This document shows, piece by piece, positions 26,520 through 34,762 of a stretch of DNA of 64,000 nt. Position 1 is the stretch's first letter. Each line of letters starts with the position of its first letter. The stretch is from CADCWK01 sp965218235 (GTDB lineage: Bacteria; Chloroflexota; Chloroflexia; Thermomicrobiales; UBA6265), in the NCBI GenBank assembly GCA_965218235.1, contig OZ244595.1, forward strand, positions 558,001 to 622,000, read 5' to 3'. Both the position numbers and the translations under genes were made by a program. The notes under the pieces are model-generated. The model was not told where the DNA came from. It saw only the letters and a program-made list of their open reading frames with translations, and did no database searches.

Positions 26520-28622
26520 TTACTGAACGGTCAGCACCCCGACCATGCCGGCCTCAGCATGACCTGGGACATCGCACTGGAACGGGTAGGAGCCCGCCGG
26601 CAGGTTGACTGTCAGCGCCTGGACATCGCCGGCACCAGCCACCTCCGTCTCGAACCCCGTGTCCTTGACATCCATGTTGTGCTGGAGGGCGCCGTTGTTC
26701 GTCACAGTAATCGTCACGTCGGTATCGGCCGGGATCGTGAACTCCTTCGGATCGAAGGCGAGATCGACCATCGAGACGTCGAACGTCGTCCCTCCCGCGG
26801 CGGCGTCCCCGGTCGTCGCGGCCGGGGTGCCCTCCGTCTCCGGGGTGGCCGCGCCGGGCCGCGGGGTGGCCTGGACCGTCCCGCCAATCCTGAGGGCGAT
26901 CAGCTCCTGGGTCGGGGTCGGAGCCGGACTGACGGTGTCCGTGGACGCCAGGAGCGGACCACCAGCCGGGACGAGCAGGTAGTCGCCCGAGGCGGCCAGC
27001 GGTGCGTTGATCCCGGCGGCGGCCTGGAAGCGGAACACTTCGGAACCATCGGCGATCGCGAAACCATGCAGGACGCCATCGAGCCCGGCGGAGAAGATGA
27101 CATCGTTGGTGATCGTCGCACCCGCCAGCTGTCCGGTCGGCAGGGCGACGTCCCAGAGGATGTCGCCGGTCGCGCCGTCGAGGGCGACGAGCTGGCCGGT
27201 CGTGTTGGCGATGTCGATGCTGGTCGCGTCGAGCTCGGACTGGGAGTAGACCGAGGCCATGTTGTAGACCGGCGCGTAGATCACGCCATCGGCATAGGCG
27301 AACGGCGTCTCGACGCCACCGAGGGTGCCGGGGAAGACCTCGACGGTGCTGCCGTCGGTCGGCAGCTCCTGCAGGTCGTCGTTCTGGTGACGCCCGACCG
27401 GGGTCCGCCAGACTTCCTCACCGGTCTCGGAATTGGCCGCGATGACCAGACCGTGCTTGCCGGAGGAGTAGACCATCGGGGTATCGGTCCCGTTGACGCT
27501 GACCGTCGCCACGATCGGGGAGAGGTGGTTGTCGAGGTCGAAGATATCGAACGGCTTGACGTTGATGTACCAGTCGATCCCGGCCGTGGCGGGGTTGATC
27601 CGCATCAGGGCGTTGGCGTAGTCGTTGTCGCCGGGGCGGCTGGAGCCAGACGGGAACTCCTCGGTGCCGGGGTACGGAGCGGCGTTGGCAATGCCGACGA
27701 AGATGTTGCCGGCCTCGTCGAAGGAGGGCGGATGCCAGAGGCCGCCACCGGAGTTGATCCGGGCGTTGCCCCAGAGGTTGTCGACGACGGTGTCGAAGTA
27801 CCAGATGATGCCGCCGGTCGAGGCATCGAGGGCGAAGATGAAGCCGCGCTGGCCGCCGTTGTAGAACGCCTCCGGCGAGCCCGGAATGGTGCTGACGTAG
27901 AGGGTGTTGTCATAGACGACCGGCGCGACCGTGATGCCCTCGTTGCGATAGCCGAGGATGTTGGTCTTCCACAGCTCGGTGCCGTCGGCGGCACTGGCGG
28001 CGACGACATCGGCGGGGCCACCGACGGTGTAGTAGACGTTGCCGTAGGCGTTCGCGGTGCCGTTCGGGCCACCGGAGGGGACATGCTTGTTATAGGTGTT
28101 GGTCCAGAGCTGCTCGCCCGTCTCGAGGTCGAGCGCGTAGACGTTGCTCAGGGCGTCCTGGATGAAGATCGTCCCGTCGACGATCGTCGGGTTGGCGACG
28201 AGGGCGCCATAGGCGGCTGAGGTGGGAACGGAAAACCGCCAGGCCTCGCCGAGCTGATCGATGTTGTTGGCGCTGATCGAGCTGCTCTGAACGTTCCGGG
28301 TCGACTGGAGGTCGTACCCCTCGGCTGGCCAGTTCGTCGGCGTGTCGAACTCCGGCGGAACGGCCGGGCCGACCGGGACGACGGTCGGGAACTGGGCGCC
28401 GGTCGACTCGGCGGAATCGTTGCCGGACGAGCTGTCGGGCGGGGCCGGGGTCGCGCCCGGCGTCGCATCCTGGGCGAAGCCGCGCCCGGCGGCGACGAAC
28501 GCCGCGCCCGAGGCGGCGACGCCAAGGAACGAGCGGCGGCGGAGCCGCCCGCGAGCCACGACCGGCTCCTCGCTGTCAATCTGCTCGATTGGGACGATTG
28601 GGGACGTGCCATCGTTGACCAT
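26520..28622 (-). CDS. Secreted PQQ-type beta-propeller fused to a C-terminal type-1 copper (cupredoxin) domain
   Basis: The 700-aa protein starts at ATG 28622 with GAGGAG upstream and has a Tat leader (RRRSFLGVAASGAAFVAAG). Residues about 60-560 form an eight-bladed quinoprotein-like propeller closely related to the protein at 21618-23384. After a Thr/Pro/Ala-rich linker the last 95 residues are a plastocyanin/halocyanin-like domain with all four copper ligands: His648 (LQHNM), Cys683 (FQCDV), His688 (PGHAE) and Met693 (AGM). This suggests a secreted redox protein in which electrons or copper pass between the propeller and a blue-copper centre. The propeller substrate is unknown. Its terminator is at 26441-26476. 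Confidence 0.93.
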   Translation of the reverse strand: MVNDGTSPIVPIEQIDSEEPVVARGRLRRRSFLGVAASGAAFVAAGRGFAQDATPGATPAPPDSSSGNDSAESTGAQFPTVVPVGPAVPPEFDTPTNWPAEGYDLQSTRNVQSSSISANNIDQLGEAWRFSVPTSAAYGALVANPTIVDGTIFIQDALSNVYALDLETGEQLWTNTYNKHVPSGGPNGTANAYGNVYYTVGGPADVVAASAADGTELWKTNILGYRNEGITVAPVVYDNTLYVSTIPGSPEAFYNGGQRGFIFALDASTGGIIWYFDTVVDNLWGNARINSGGGLWHPPSFDEAGNIFVGIANAAPYPGTEEFPSGSSRPGDNDYANALMRINPATAGIDWYINVKPFDIFDLDNHLSPIVATVSVNGTDTPMVYSSGKHGLVIAANSETGEEVWRTPVGRHQNDDLQELPTDGSTVEVFPGTLGGVETPFAYADGVIYAPVYNMASVYSQSELDATSIDIANTTGQLVALDGATGDILWDVALPTGQLAGATITNDVIFSAGLDGVLHGFAIADGSEVFRFQAAAGINAPLAASGDYLLVPAGGPLLASTDTVSPAPTPTQELIALRIGGTVQATPRPGAATPETEGTPAATTGDAAAGGTTFDVSMVDLAFDPKEFTIPADTDVTITVTNNGALQHNMDVKDTGFETEVAGAGDVQALTVNLPAGSYPFQCDVPGHAEAGMVGVLTVQ

Positions 28623-28909
28623 GACGAAAGAACTCCTCGACGGGCGACTGGAGGCCAACTCCGACCTCACCTGCGTATGACCATGAAATGGTATGACTAC
28701 TTCGCTGCCTACGCAATACTTTGGTGATCCGAACCATTAGCTCGCTTTTTCGTTCGTCCAGCTGACACGGTCAGCCCATCCACGCCGAACCACGCCCGGT
28801 CGCATGACGCCAGCCATGGGAATGCCCGGCCGGAGAAGTGCGGCATACTCTCGCGGATCGCCTAACCATTCAGGGCGGCGCGCATCCATAGACGCGACCC
28901 GGAGCAGGC
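28623..28909. promoter_or_regulatory. Divergent promoter region of the propeller-cupredoxin and response-regulator genes
   Basis: This 287-bp gap is AT-richer around 28675-28745. It contains ACCATGAAATGGT at 28680-28692, a 5+5 bp palindrome with a 3-nt centre that could be an operator for the minus-strand gene. The sigma-factor boxes are not clear. Confidence 0.35.
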
Positions 28910-29356
28910 ATGACGACACCACCTACGTCCCGGCACATTCTGGTCATCAACGACTCGCCGGACATCCTGAACCTGTTCAGTGAGCTTCTGGGCGACGAGG
29001 GGTATCGGGTCACGACCGACACCTTCACAGCCGAGATGACGATTCTGTTCGATCACGTCAAGCAGATCGAGCCGGACCTCATCATCCTGGACATGATCAT
29101 CGGGCGCGAGGACCTTGGCTGGCAGCTGGCGCAGTTACTGAAGATGTCGCCGAAGACCCGGAGGATCCCGTTGATCCTCTGTACCGGCGCCGTCAAGCAG
29201 GTCGAGGAGCTCAGCACCCATCTCAACAATATGGCGATCGGCGTCGTGCTGAAACCATTCGAGCTGGACCGGCTGCTCGAGGTGATCGACCGGACCTGGG
29301 AGAAGGTCGCGGATCCGGCATCCCTGTCCCTGATGCCGGACACCGGCGACATCTGA
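28910..29356 (+). CDS. Stand-alone response-regulator receiver protein
   Basis: The 148-aa protein is a single CheY-like receiver domain without an output domain. The phospho-acceptor Asp is in LIILDMIIG, the conserved Thr/Ser region is LILCTGAVK and the Lys is in VVLKPFELD. The usual acidic pair near the N-terminus is reduced to ND (VINDSPDI), so Mg2+ binding may be altered. No histidine kinase lies nearby. A second receiver protein of the same type is at 52263-52697. Single-domain regulators usually act through protein contacts. Confidence 0.85.
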   Translation: MTTPPTSRHILVINDSPDILNLFSELLGDEGYRVTTDTFTAEMTILFDHVKQIEPDLIILDMIIGREDLGWQLAQLLKMSPKTRRIPLILCTGAVKQVEELSTHLNNMAIGVVLKPFELDRLLEVIDRTWEKVADPASLSLMPDTGDI

Positions 29357-29708
29357 CCGACGCCACCGTTTTGATTCGCCGCGGGGCGGCCCGGCAGTCA
29401 CGCGATTGCCGAACTGGTTGATGGCAGACGGGCTGGGGGTGGCCGGGAGGCGAGGCGGTCGCGCTCACCGGCCAGCACGACCGCTCACGGGCCGTCGCGG
29501 CGGATTGGCCCACGCGAGCATGGTGATGGGAGATCAGGGGGTGAGTGAAAATGATAGCGGCGGATCACTATCCTGCTCCTGGTCCTGGTGACCCGCGGTA
29601 TTGGCCCATGCCGTGCATCGTCAGGAAGACCCCAGGGGCGCGAGACCGCCCACGGGAGTATTCGCGGGCGACCACGTCCGGCACCCCCAACAGGCCAGGA
29701 GTTCGACC
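29357..29708. other. Intergenic region upstream of the flavin-binding general stress protein gene
   Basis: No gene is supported in these 352 bp. Several short frames on both strands lack ribosome-binding sites and family resemblance. The part 29520-29580 (GTGATGGGAGATCAGGGG to GATAGCGGCGG) could hold the promoter of the plus-strand gene. Confidence 0.4.
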
Positions 29709-30212
29709 ATGACCACGACTGACACGCGCGATCACGATGCGGGCGCCCACAAGGTCGCCGAGCTGATCAAGGGCAACCGGACCGGAATGATGACCACGAC
29801 GGCGGAGGACGGCACCCTCATGAGCCGGCCGATGGCGCTGCAGGAGGTCGAATTCGACGGCGACCTGTGGTTCTTCGCCGAGCGCGACTCCCGCAAGGTC
29901 ACGCAGGTCGCGACGCAGCCGCGGGTCAACGTGACGATCTCGTCCAGCAGCACCTGGGTCTCGCTGACCGGAACCGCGACGGTGGTAACGGACGACGCGA
30001 AGAAGCGCGACTTGTGGAACGCCTTCGTCGAGGCCTGGTTCCCGGACGGCCAGCAGGACGACAACATCATCCTGCTCCGGGTCGAGGGCGAGTCGGCCGA
30101 GTACTGGGACACGCCGGGCGGGCGGGTAGCCAGCGTGCTCAGCTTCGCCAAGGCCAAGGTGACCGGCGGCCGCTACTCCGGCGGCGAGAACGAGCGGGTC
30201 GAACTGCAATAG
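29709..30212 (+). CDS. Pyridoxamine 5'-phosphate oxidase-fold general stress protein (GSP26-like)
   Basis: The 167-aa protein has the split-barrel flavin-binding fold: HKVAELIKGNRTGMMTTTAEDGTLMSRPMA, then DLWFFAERDSRKVTQVATQPRVNVTISS and LTGTATVVTDDAKKRDLW. This arrangement is that of pyridoxamine-phosphate-oxidase-like general stress proteins, which bind FMN or FAD. The true substrate is unknown. AGGAG lies 6 nt before ATG 29709; the longer upstream frame is rejected for that reason. A terminator follows at 30235. Confidence 0.9.
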   Translation: MTTTDTRDHDAGAHKVAELIKGNRTGMMTTTAEDGTLMSRPMALQEVEFDGDLWFFAERDSRKVTQVATQPRVNVTISSSSTWVSLTGTATVVTDDAKKRDLWNAFVEAWFPDGQQDDNIILLRVEGESAEYWDTPGGRVASVLSFAKAKVTGGRYSGGENERVELQ

Positions 30213-30234
30213 GCCGCGGCTGAGATGAAATGCG

Positions 30235-30279
30235 TGGAAGAACGTCCTGGACGGTTGCATCGTCCGGGGCGTTCTTCCA
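30235..30279 (+). terminator. Terminator hairpin after the general stress protein gene
   Basis: The arms TGGAAGAACGTCCTGGACG and CGTCCGGGGCGTTCTTCCA pair over 19 bp with two mismatches around a 7-nt loop. The position, 23 nt after the stop codon, fits a terminator. Confidence 0.75.
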
Positions 30280-30629
30280 TAGAGGAGGGCTGACGGGCCG
30301 CCATTGACCATGCGTCAGTAGCGCCCACCCGTTCGACCGGCCGGTTCCGGCCATCGCCCACGATCCGAACCCGAGCCCTTCGAACGAACGCATGTCCGGC
30401 AGCGCGATTGACACGAATCGCGATCACGCTACGATGCGGTCGATCCGTTTCTGTCCGGGAGAGAGGAACACCACGCGGCATGGGCATCCGGGACAGATGG
30501 TGACGACACCGGGCCGCTACCGAGCCCGTCATTCCTGAGGGAACGAACCTCGGTGCGTCGGACCTCGACGCGGACATCATCCCGGAGCAGGTCTACCACG
30601 ACGCGGCGCTAACCTTCCTCAGCGCCCAG

Positions 30630-31085
30630 ATGAGTTTCAGCGAGGGGCTGGACGGCAAGGCCTCACAGGCGTTGACCGTCGGGAGCGCGGCGCTACCGCT
30701 GACGATCGTGCTGGTCAACGTCGCCCGGGCCAGCGGTTCCGATACGGCGGTCGTCTCGCTGGAGGGGGTACCGCTCGTCCTCTTCATTGTGGCGCTGGTC
30801 TGCTACCTGGCGATCCTGCTCCTGAACCTGCGGCCAGGTCTAATCAGTGCCATCGAGTTCAAGCCCGAGATGCACGACCTGCGGCGAAACTACCTACTGC
30901 AACGGCGACAGCCCCTGGCTGGGCGAGGGCTCAAGGGCTGGGTCACGGACGCGTACATCGAATCGAGTGAGGAAAACCGCATCCTGCTGATTCGCAAGGC
31001 GAGGCTTGTCTACTATGTCCAACTCGCCCTGTCACTGGAGGGTGCGACCCTCGCCATTGGGGCGGCGTGGGCACTGCTTTCCTAG
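30630..31085 (+). CDS. Four-helix membrane protein of unknown function; N-terminus uncertain
   Basis: The protein has hydrophobic helices at SAALPLTIVLVNVA, PLVLFIVALVCYLAILLLNL and LVYYVQLALSLEGATLAIGAAWALL, with a charged loop between (HDLRRNYLLQRRQPLAGRGLKG). No family is recognised. The same frame is open and protein-like upstream of the first ATG (LGASDLDADIIPEQVYHDAALTFLSAQ), back to a TGA at 30501. Upstream of that TGA, in frame, an ATG at 30480 follows GAGAGGA. So the natural start may have been 30480 and the TGA may be a nonsense change, or a rare start codon is used. Confidence 0.65.
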   Translation: MSFSEGLDGKASQALTVGSAALPLTIVLVNVARASGSDTAVVSLEGVPLVLFIVALVCYLAILLLNLRPGLISAIEFKPEMHDLRRNYLLQRRQPLAGRGLKGWVTDAYIESSEENRILLIRKARLVYYVQLALSLEGATLAIGAAWALLS

Positions 31086-31234
31086 CCCTTCTTGTTCGTG
31101 GTGGGAACTGGGCTGGGCGTTCGGATGAGGACGTTGGACCTACTCGGGTACGGCATCTCGGGTGGCAGCGGCCGGAGTCGCGGAGCCGGAGCCGGCGTCG
31201 GCTCCGGTGTCGTGACTGGTTTCGTCATCGCCAT
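31082..31234 (-). CDS. Small Pro-rich protein, convergent to the membrane gene
   Basis: This 50-aa frame begins MAMTKPVTTPEPTPAPAPRL and continues LPPEMPYPSRSNVLIRTPSP. The ATG at 31234 has GGGAG 6 nt upstream. It overlaps the end of the convergent membrane-protein gene by 4 nt. The composition is that of an unfolded linker-like peptide. No domain is recognised, and it could be fortuitous. Confidence 0.45.
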   Translation of the reverse strand: MAMTKPVTTPEPTPAPAPRLRPLPPEMPYPSRSNVLIRTPSPVPTTNKKG

Positions 31235-31342
31235 GATTCGCTCCCTGGCTCCGGATCGTCTCGGGAAGACTGGTCCTCCCATCCGGAGCCGCATCGCAAG
31301 TATACCCCTCAACAGATTGGCCGATCCGTTTTGCCTCGATGG

Positions 31343-33592
31343 TCAATCAGCCGGCGTGGCCGCTGGCGACGGGGCGGGCAGCTCGGTGTGGCCGAAGCCG
31401 AGGCGGTCGACGGCCAGGCGGACCGGCCGGGGCGCCCACCAGTTCCAGCGGCCTAGCAGCCGCATCGTCGCCGGGACCAGCAGGCAGCGAACGATCGTCG
31501 CGTCGATCAGCACGGCGACGGCCAGGCCGAAGCCGAGGCTCTTGATCACCGTCACCTCGGTGATGACGAAGCCGCCGAAGACGACGATCATGATCGCCGC
31601 GGCGCCGGTGATGATCCCGCCGGTGTTCTCGATCCCGAGGGCGACCGATTCCCGGTTGCGGCCGGACTTGACATATTCTTCCTGGACCCGAGACAACAGC
31701 AGAACCTCGTAGTCCATGCTCAGGCCGTAGAGCACGCAGAACATCAGGATCGGCGTCGTCGCGATCAGCTCGCCATCGGCGGTGAAGCCGAGCGGGCCGG
31801 ACAGCCAGCCGTCCTGGAAGACGAGGATCACGATCCCGAGCGACGACGTGATCGAGAGCAGCGTCATGAAGATCGCCTTGATCGGCAGCAGCAGCGACCC
31901 GAAGCTGAGCAGCAGGATCAGGTACGACCCGGCGAAGACGAACAGCAACGCCTCCGGCAGGGCGTCGATGATGCCGTTGCGCAGGTCGACGGTGAAGGCC
32001 GCGCCGCCGCCGACCTGGCTCGACACGCCGGGCACGTCCAGCCCCCGGATCTCCTCGACGATCGCCTGCGTCCCGATCGAGTCGGTGCTGAACGAGACCT
32101 CCATCAGCGTCGCGTCGCCGTCGACCAGCAGCGGCAGCCCCTGGCGGAGCAGGAACGGCAGGTCGGCCGGGTCGCCGGAGTAGGTCGGCCAGTCGAACGG
32201 GACGGCGCGGGCGACGGCGCCGGTCGTCAGGCTGTCGACCGCCGTCACGCCGGGCAGGGCGGCGATCCGGCTGGCGAGGTTGCGCCCGGCGGCGACGCTG
32301 CCGGCCGAGAGGGCGTCGCCGTCGGCGGCGGTGACGACGACCGGGATCGTGTTGCCCTGATTGGTGGCGAACTCGGTCTGGAGCCGGTCGGAGGCGACCC
32401 GGGACGGGCTGTCGGAGCCGACGATGTTGATCGTGCCGGGTGTCAGTTTCAGGGTCAGCAGCGGGATCGACATCGCCAGCAGGACGACCATGATCGGGAC
32501 GAGGAAGGCGACCGGCCGGCGCATGACCGTCCCGGCGAGGGCGTGCCAGAAACCGTCGCGCACGCCGACGCCGGGCCGGCGAATGGCGTAGCGGTTGACC
32601 CGGTGGCCGAGGACGGCCAGCAGCGCCGGGAGGAAGGTCAGGCCGTAGACGAGGGCCAGCCCGACGACGAGGATGCCGGCCTGGCCCATCTGGGCGATCG
32701 TCGGCATCGGGAAGAAGAAGGTCGCGGACAGGCCGAACATGACGGTGATGGCCGAGAAGAAGACGGCCTTGCCGACGGTCGCGACGGTGACGGCGACGGC
32801 GTCCTCGACGGACCGCTTCGCCAGTTCCTCGCGGAAGCGGGAGACCATGAACAGGGAATAGTCCACGCCGAGCCCGAGGCCGAGCATGGTCACGAGGTTG
32901 AGCGAGAAGACGGACTGGTCGGTGACGAAGCTGATCGCGAAGGTGACGGCGAGGGTGGCGATGATGCCGAAGCCGCCGGTGATGAGCGGCAGGCCAGCGG
33001 CGACGAGCCCACCGAAGATCAGGATCAGGAAGACGATCGTCAGGGGGATGGCGATGAGCTCGGCCCGGATCAGCCCCTCCTGGACGGCAACGGTGACATC
33101 GTCGTTGACGACCGTGGCGCCGGTCGCGGTGGCGCGGAGCCCCTGGGCAGCGGCACTGTCGGCGACGGCGGAGACGAGATCGGCGGAGTTCCGGACGCCG
33201 GTCTCATCGACCTGGGCGAGGGCGTAGGTACTGCGGCCGTCCCGGCTGACGAAGCTGGGGTCACCACCGGTGGTGACGCCGATGACGCGGACGACGCCGC
33301 GATCGGGGGTCAGCGGGGTCAGGGCGGCTGCGACCCGGGCGGCGACGGCGGGGTCGGCGATCGGGCCGTCGGCGTCGATCAGGAAGACGATCGTGTTGTC
33401 GCCCCGGCCGAACCGGTCGGCCAGCTCCCCGGCGACCTGGATCGACTCGGCGCCGTCGCCGACGAGGGCGTTCTCCTGCAACTGGGGCCGGATGACGAGG
33501 AGGGCGACGATCGACGCGACCAGGCTGACGGCCGAGAGGAGGAGCACCAGCCGGCTGTGGGCCGAAATCAGGCGTCCCCAGCGCAGGAACAT
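31343..33592 (-). CDS. MMPL family RND-type exporter, copy 1
   Basis: This large membrane exporter uses the proton gradient to move lipids or toxic compounds. The 749-aa protein begins at ATG 33592 with GGAGGA 6 nt upstream. It has the two-repeat RND layout: helix 1 (LVLLLSAVSLVASIVALLVI), a large outer loop, helices with GLGVDYSLFMVSRFREEL, a second loop and the mirror motif GLSMDYEVLLLSRVQEEY. These acidic DY/DE motifs are typical of MMPL proteins. It is about the length of Chloroflexota and actinobacterial relatives. No TetR gene lies next to this copy, unlike copy 2 at 53399. Confidence 0.94.
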   Translation of the reverse strand: MFLRWGRLISAHSRLVLLLSAVSLVASIVALLVIRPQLQENALVGDGAESIQVAGELADRFGRGDNTIVFLIDADGPIADPAVAARVAAALTPLTPDRGVVRVIGVTTGGDPSFVSRDGRSTYALAQVDETGVRNSADLVSAVADSAAAQGLRATATGATVVNDDVTVAVQEGLIRAELIAIPLTIVFLILIFGGLVAAGLPLITGGFGIIATLAVTFAISFVTDQSVFSLNLVTMLGLGLGVDYSLFMVSRFREELAKRSVEDAVAVTVATVGKAVFFSAITVMFGLSATFFFPMPTIAQMGQAGILVVGLALVYGLTFLPALLAVLGHRVNRYAIRRPGVGVRDGFWHALAGTVMRRPVAFLVPIMVVLLAMSIPLLTLKLTPGTINIVGSDSPSRVASDRLQTEFATNQGNTIPVVVTAADGDALSAGSVAAGRNLASRIAALPGVTAVDSLTTGAVARAVPFDWPTYSGDPADLPFLLRQGLPLLVDGDATLMEVSFSTDSIGTQAIVEEIRGLDVPGVSSQVGGGAAFTVDLRNGIIDALPEALLFVFAGSYLILLLSFGSLLLPIKAIFMTLLSITSSLGIVILVFQDGWLSGPLGFTADGELIATTPILMFCVLYGLSMDYEVLLLSRVQEEYVKSGRNRESVALGIENTGGIITGAAAIMIVVFGGFVITEVTVIKSLGFGLAVAVLIDATIVRCLLVPATMRLLGRWNWWAPRPVRLAVDRLGFGHTELPAPSPAATPAD

Positions 33593-33948
33593 GACGAATC
33601 CTCCTCGGACACGGGGCCGGTCGGGGTGGCGATGGAGGTTGGGGCCGGATCGTCGCGGTCGGGCCCGTTGGTTGACGGTCCAAGCGGGTGGGAAGCCGTC
33701 CGGGTTGACGGTCCGAGCAGGTGGGAAGCCGTCCGGAAAGAGTACCAAGTCGCGCGGGCGGGCATAGACGCATTTGTTATGGAAGGGCCGCGATGTCCGG
33801 CAGGCATGACGTTGATGGAGCGGCGAGGAGCGAAGGACGGAGCGTTGGCGCGGTCGGTCCGCTACCCGGATACTGGCGGCATGGAGCGACCGGCACGCTG
33901 ACGCCTGATCGGCTCGTCGATCAGGCAAGCCGGCGCGGGAGAATCCCT
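33593..33948. promoter_or_regulatory. Divergent intergenic region with a 33-bp tandem duplication
   Basis: This region separates the MMPL gene from a small membrane-protein gene. A 33-bp unit (GTTGACGGTCC...AAGCCGTCCGG) occurs twice head to tail at 33671-33703 and 33704-33736 with three mismatches. It could be a duplicated operator or promoter block. No gene is supported. Confidence 0.55.
33671..33736. repeat. Two-copy 33-bp direct tandem repeat
   Basis: Both copies begin GTTGACGGTCC and end GGTGGGAAGCCGTCCGG. They differ at three positions. The repeat lies 79 bp upstream of the MMPL start codon. Confidence 0.9.
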
Positions 33949-34236
33949 TTGGACCGTGACAACCTCGTCGGCATCATCCTGCTTGGCCTTTGCGCCTTCG
34001 TCGCGCTGATCGGCGGCTACGCGATCGCGACGGGGAACCGTCTGACCTACACCGGACCCGCCTGGGTGGTCACGGTGCTGAGCGTGCTCCTGATCGGCGC
34101 CTTCGTCTCTATGCTGGTCGGAGCGTTCCGGAGCCGGCGCCGCTCCGGAGGTGGGCAGCAGTGGCCCAACCCGACGACGGGCAACCGGCCCTGGTGGCGG
34201 TCCATCTGGCCGTTCAACCGGAACGACGACCGGTAG
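33949..34236 (+). CDS. Small two-helix membrane protein
   Basis: The 95-aa protein starts at a TTG with GGGAG about 8 nt upstream. Two helices are visible (NLVGIILLGLCAFVALIGGYAI and WVVTVLSVLLIGAFVSMLVGAF), followed by a basic and Trp-rich cytoplasmic tail (RSRRRSGGG, RPWWRSIWPFNR). The family is unknown. It precedes the CsbD-like gene and may share its stress context. Confidence 0.65.
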   Translation: MDRDNLVGIILLGLCAFVALIGGYAIATGNRLTYTGPAWVVTVLSVLLIGAFVSMLVGAFRSRRRSGGGQQWPNPTTGNRPWWRSIWPFNRNDDR

Positions 34237-34555
34237 GCGCCAACGGCGGCAGTCGGACAGGGTCCACCCGGAACGAGCGGTGGACGCGGCCAATCGGCGA
34301 ACGATGGTCTTGTTCCATGTGACGAGCACTTCGTGGCGAGTGCTTCGAGAGCTTACCGAATGTCCATTTTCCATACTGTTCGAACGGCGATCCGTAACAA
34401 ATGACCAGGAGCGTTGGCATTCGGACTGCGTCAAACGGTACGCGGGAATTGACAGGCAGCTCAGGCTGACGGACAGTTCCTCACCCGGAGACGGCCTGGG
34501 TCACGACCGGGCGCGATGGATCAGACGGCCACGAAGCACAGGAGCGGAGAGTCCG
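34237..34555. other. Intergenic region upstream of csbD-like gene
   Basis: No gene is supported here. A TTGACA hexamer occurs at 34449-34454, followed 17 nt later by GACAGT, a weak -10 match that may be the promoter of the CsbD-like gene. Confidence 0.35.
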
Positions 34556-34762
34556 ATGACAGATGGAATGATGGACAAGGTCAAGGGCGCGGTCGACAAG
34601 GCCGTTGGCAATGCGAAGGAAGCTGTCGGTGACGCCCGCAACGATGACGAGCAGGTCGCCGAAGGGCAGGAACAGCGGGCCCAAGGCGAAGGGCAGCAGG
34701 TCAGAGGAGAGGTCAAGGATCGTGCTGGCCAGGTCAAGGATGCCCTGACCCCGAATCGCTAG
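34556..34762 (+). CDS. CsbD-like general stress protein
   Basis: The 68-aa hydrophilic protein has the family pattern MMDKVKGAVDKAVGNAKEAVGD and GQQVRGEVKDRAGQVKDAL. CsbD proteins are abundant, flexible stress proteins of unknown mechanism, controlled in Bacillus by sigma-B. The ATG at 34556 is preceded by GGAGCGGAGAG. The stop codon TAG at 34760-34762 is also the left target-site copy of the IS element, so the insertion occurred exactly at the end of the gene without changing the protein. Confidence 0.9.
   Translation: MTDGMMDKVKGAVDKAVGNAKEAVGDARNDDEQVAEGQEQRAQGEGQQVRGEVKDRAGQVKDALTPNR

Noticed and set aside
32543..33901. A 452-aa plus-strand acidic frame
   Set aside because: It is antisense to the MMPL gene and composed of Asp/Glu/Gly repeats from complementary codons.
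34556..34762. csbD as disrupted by the IS
   Set aside because: The insertion leaves the last codon and the stop TAG unchanged.
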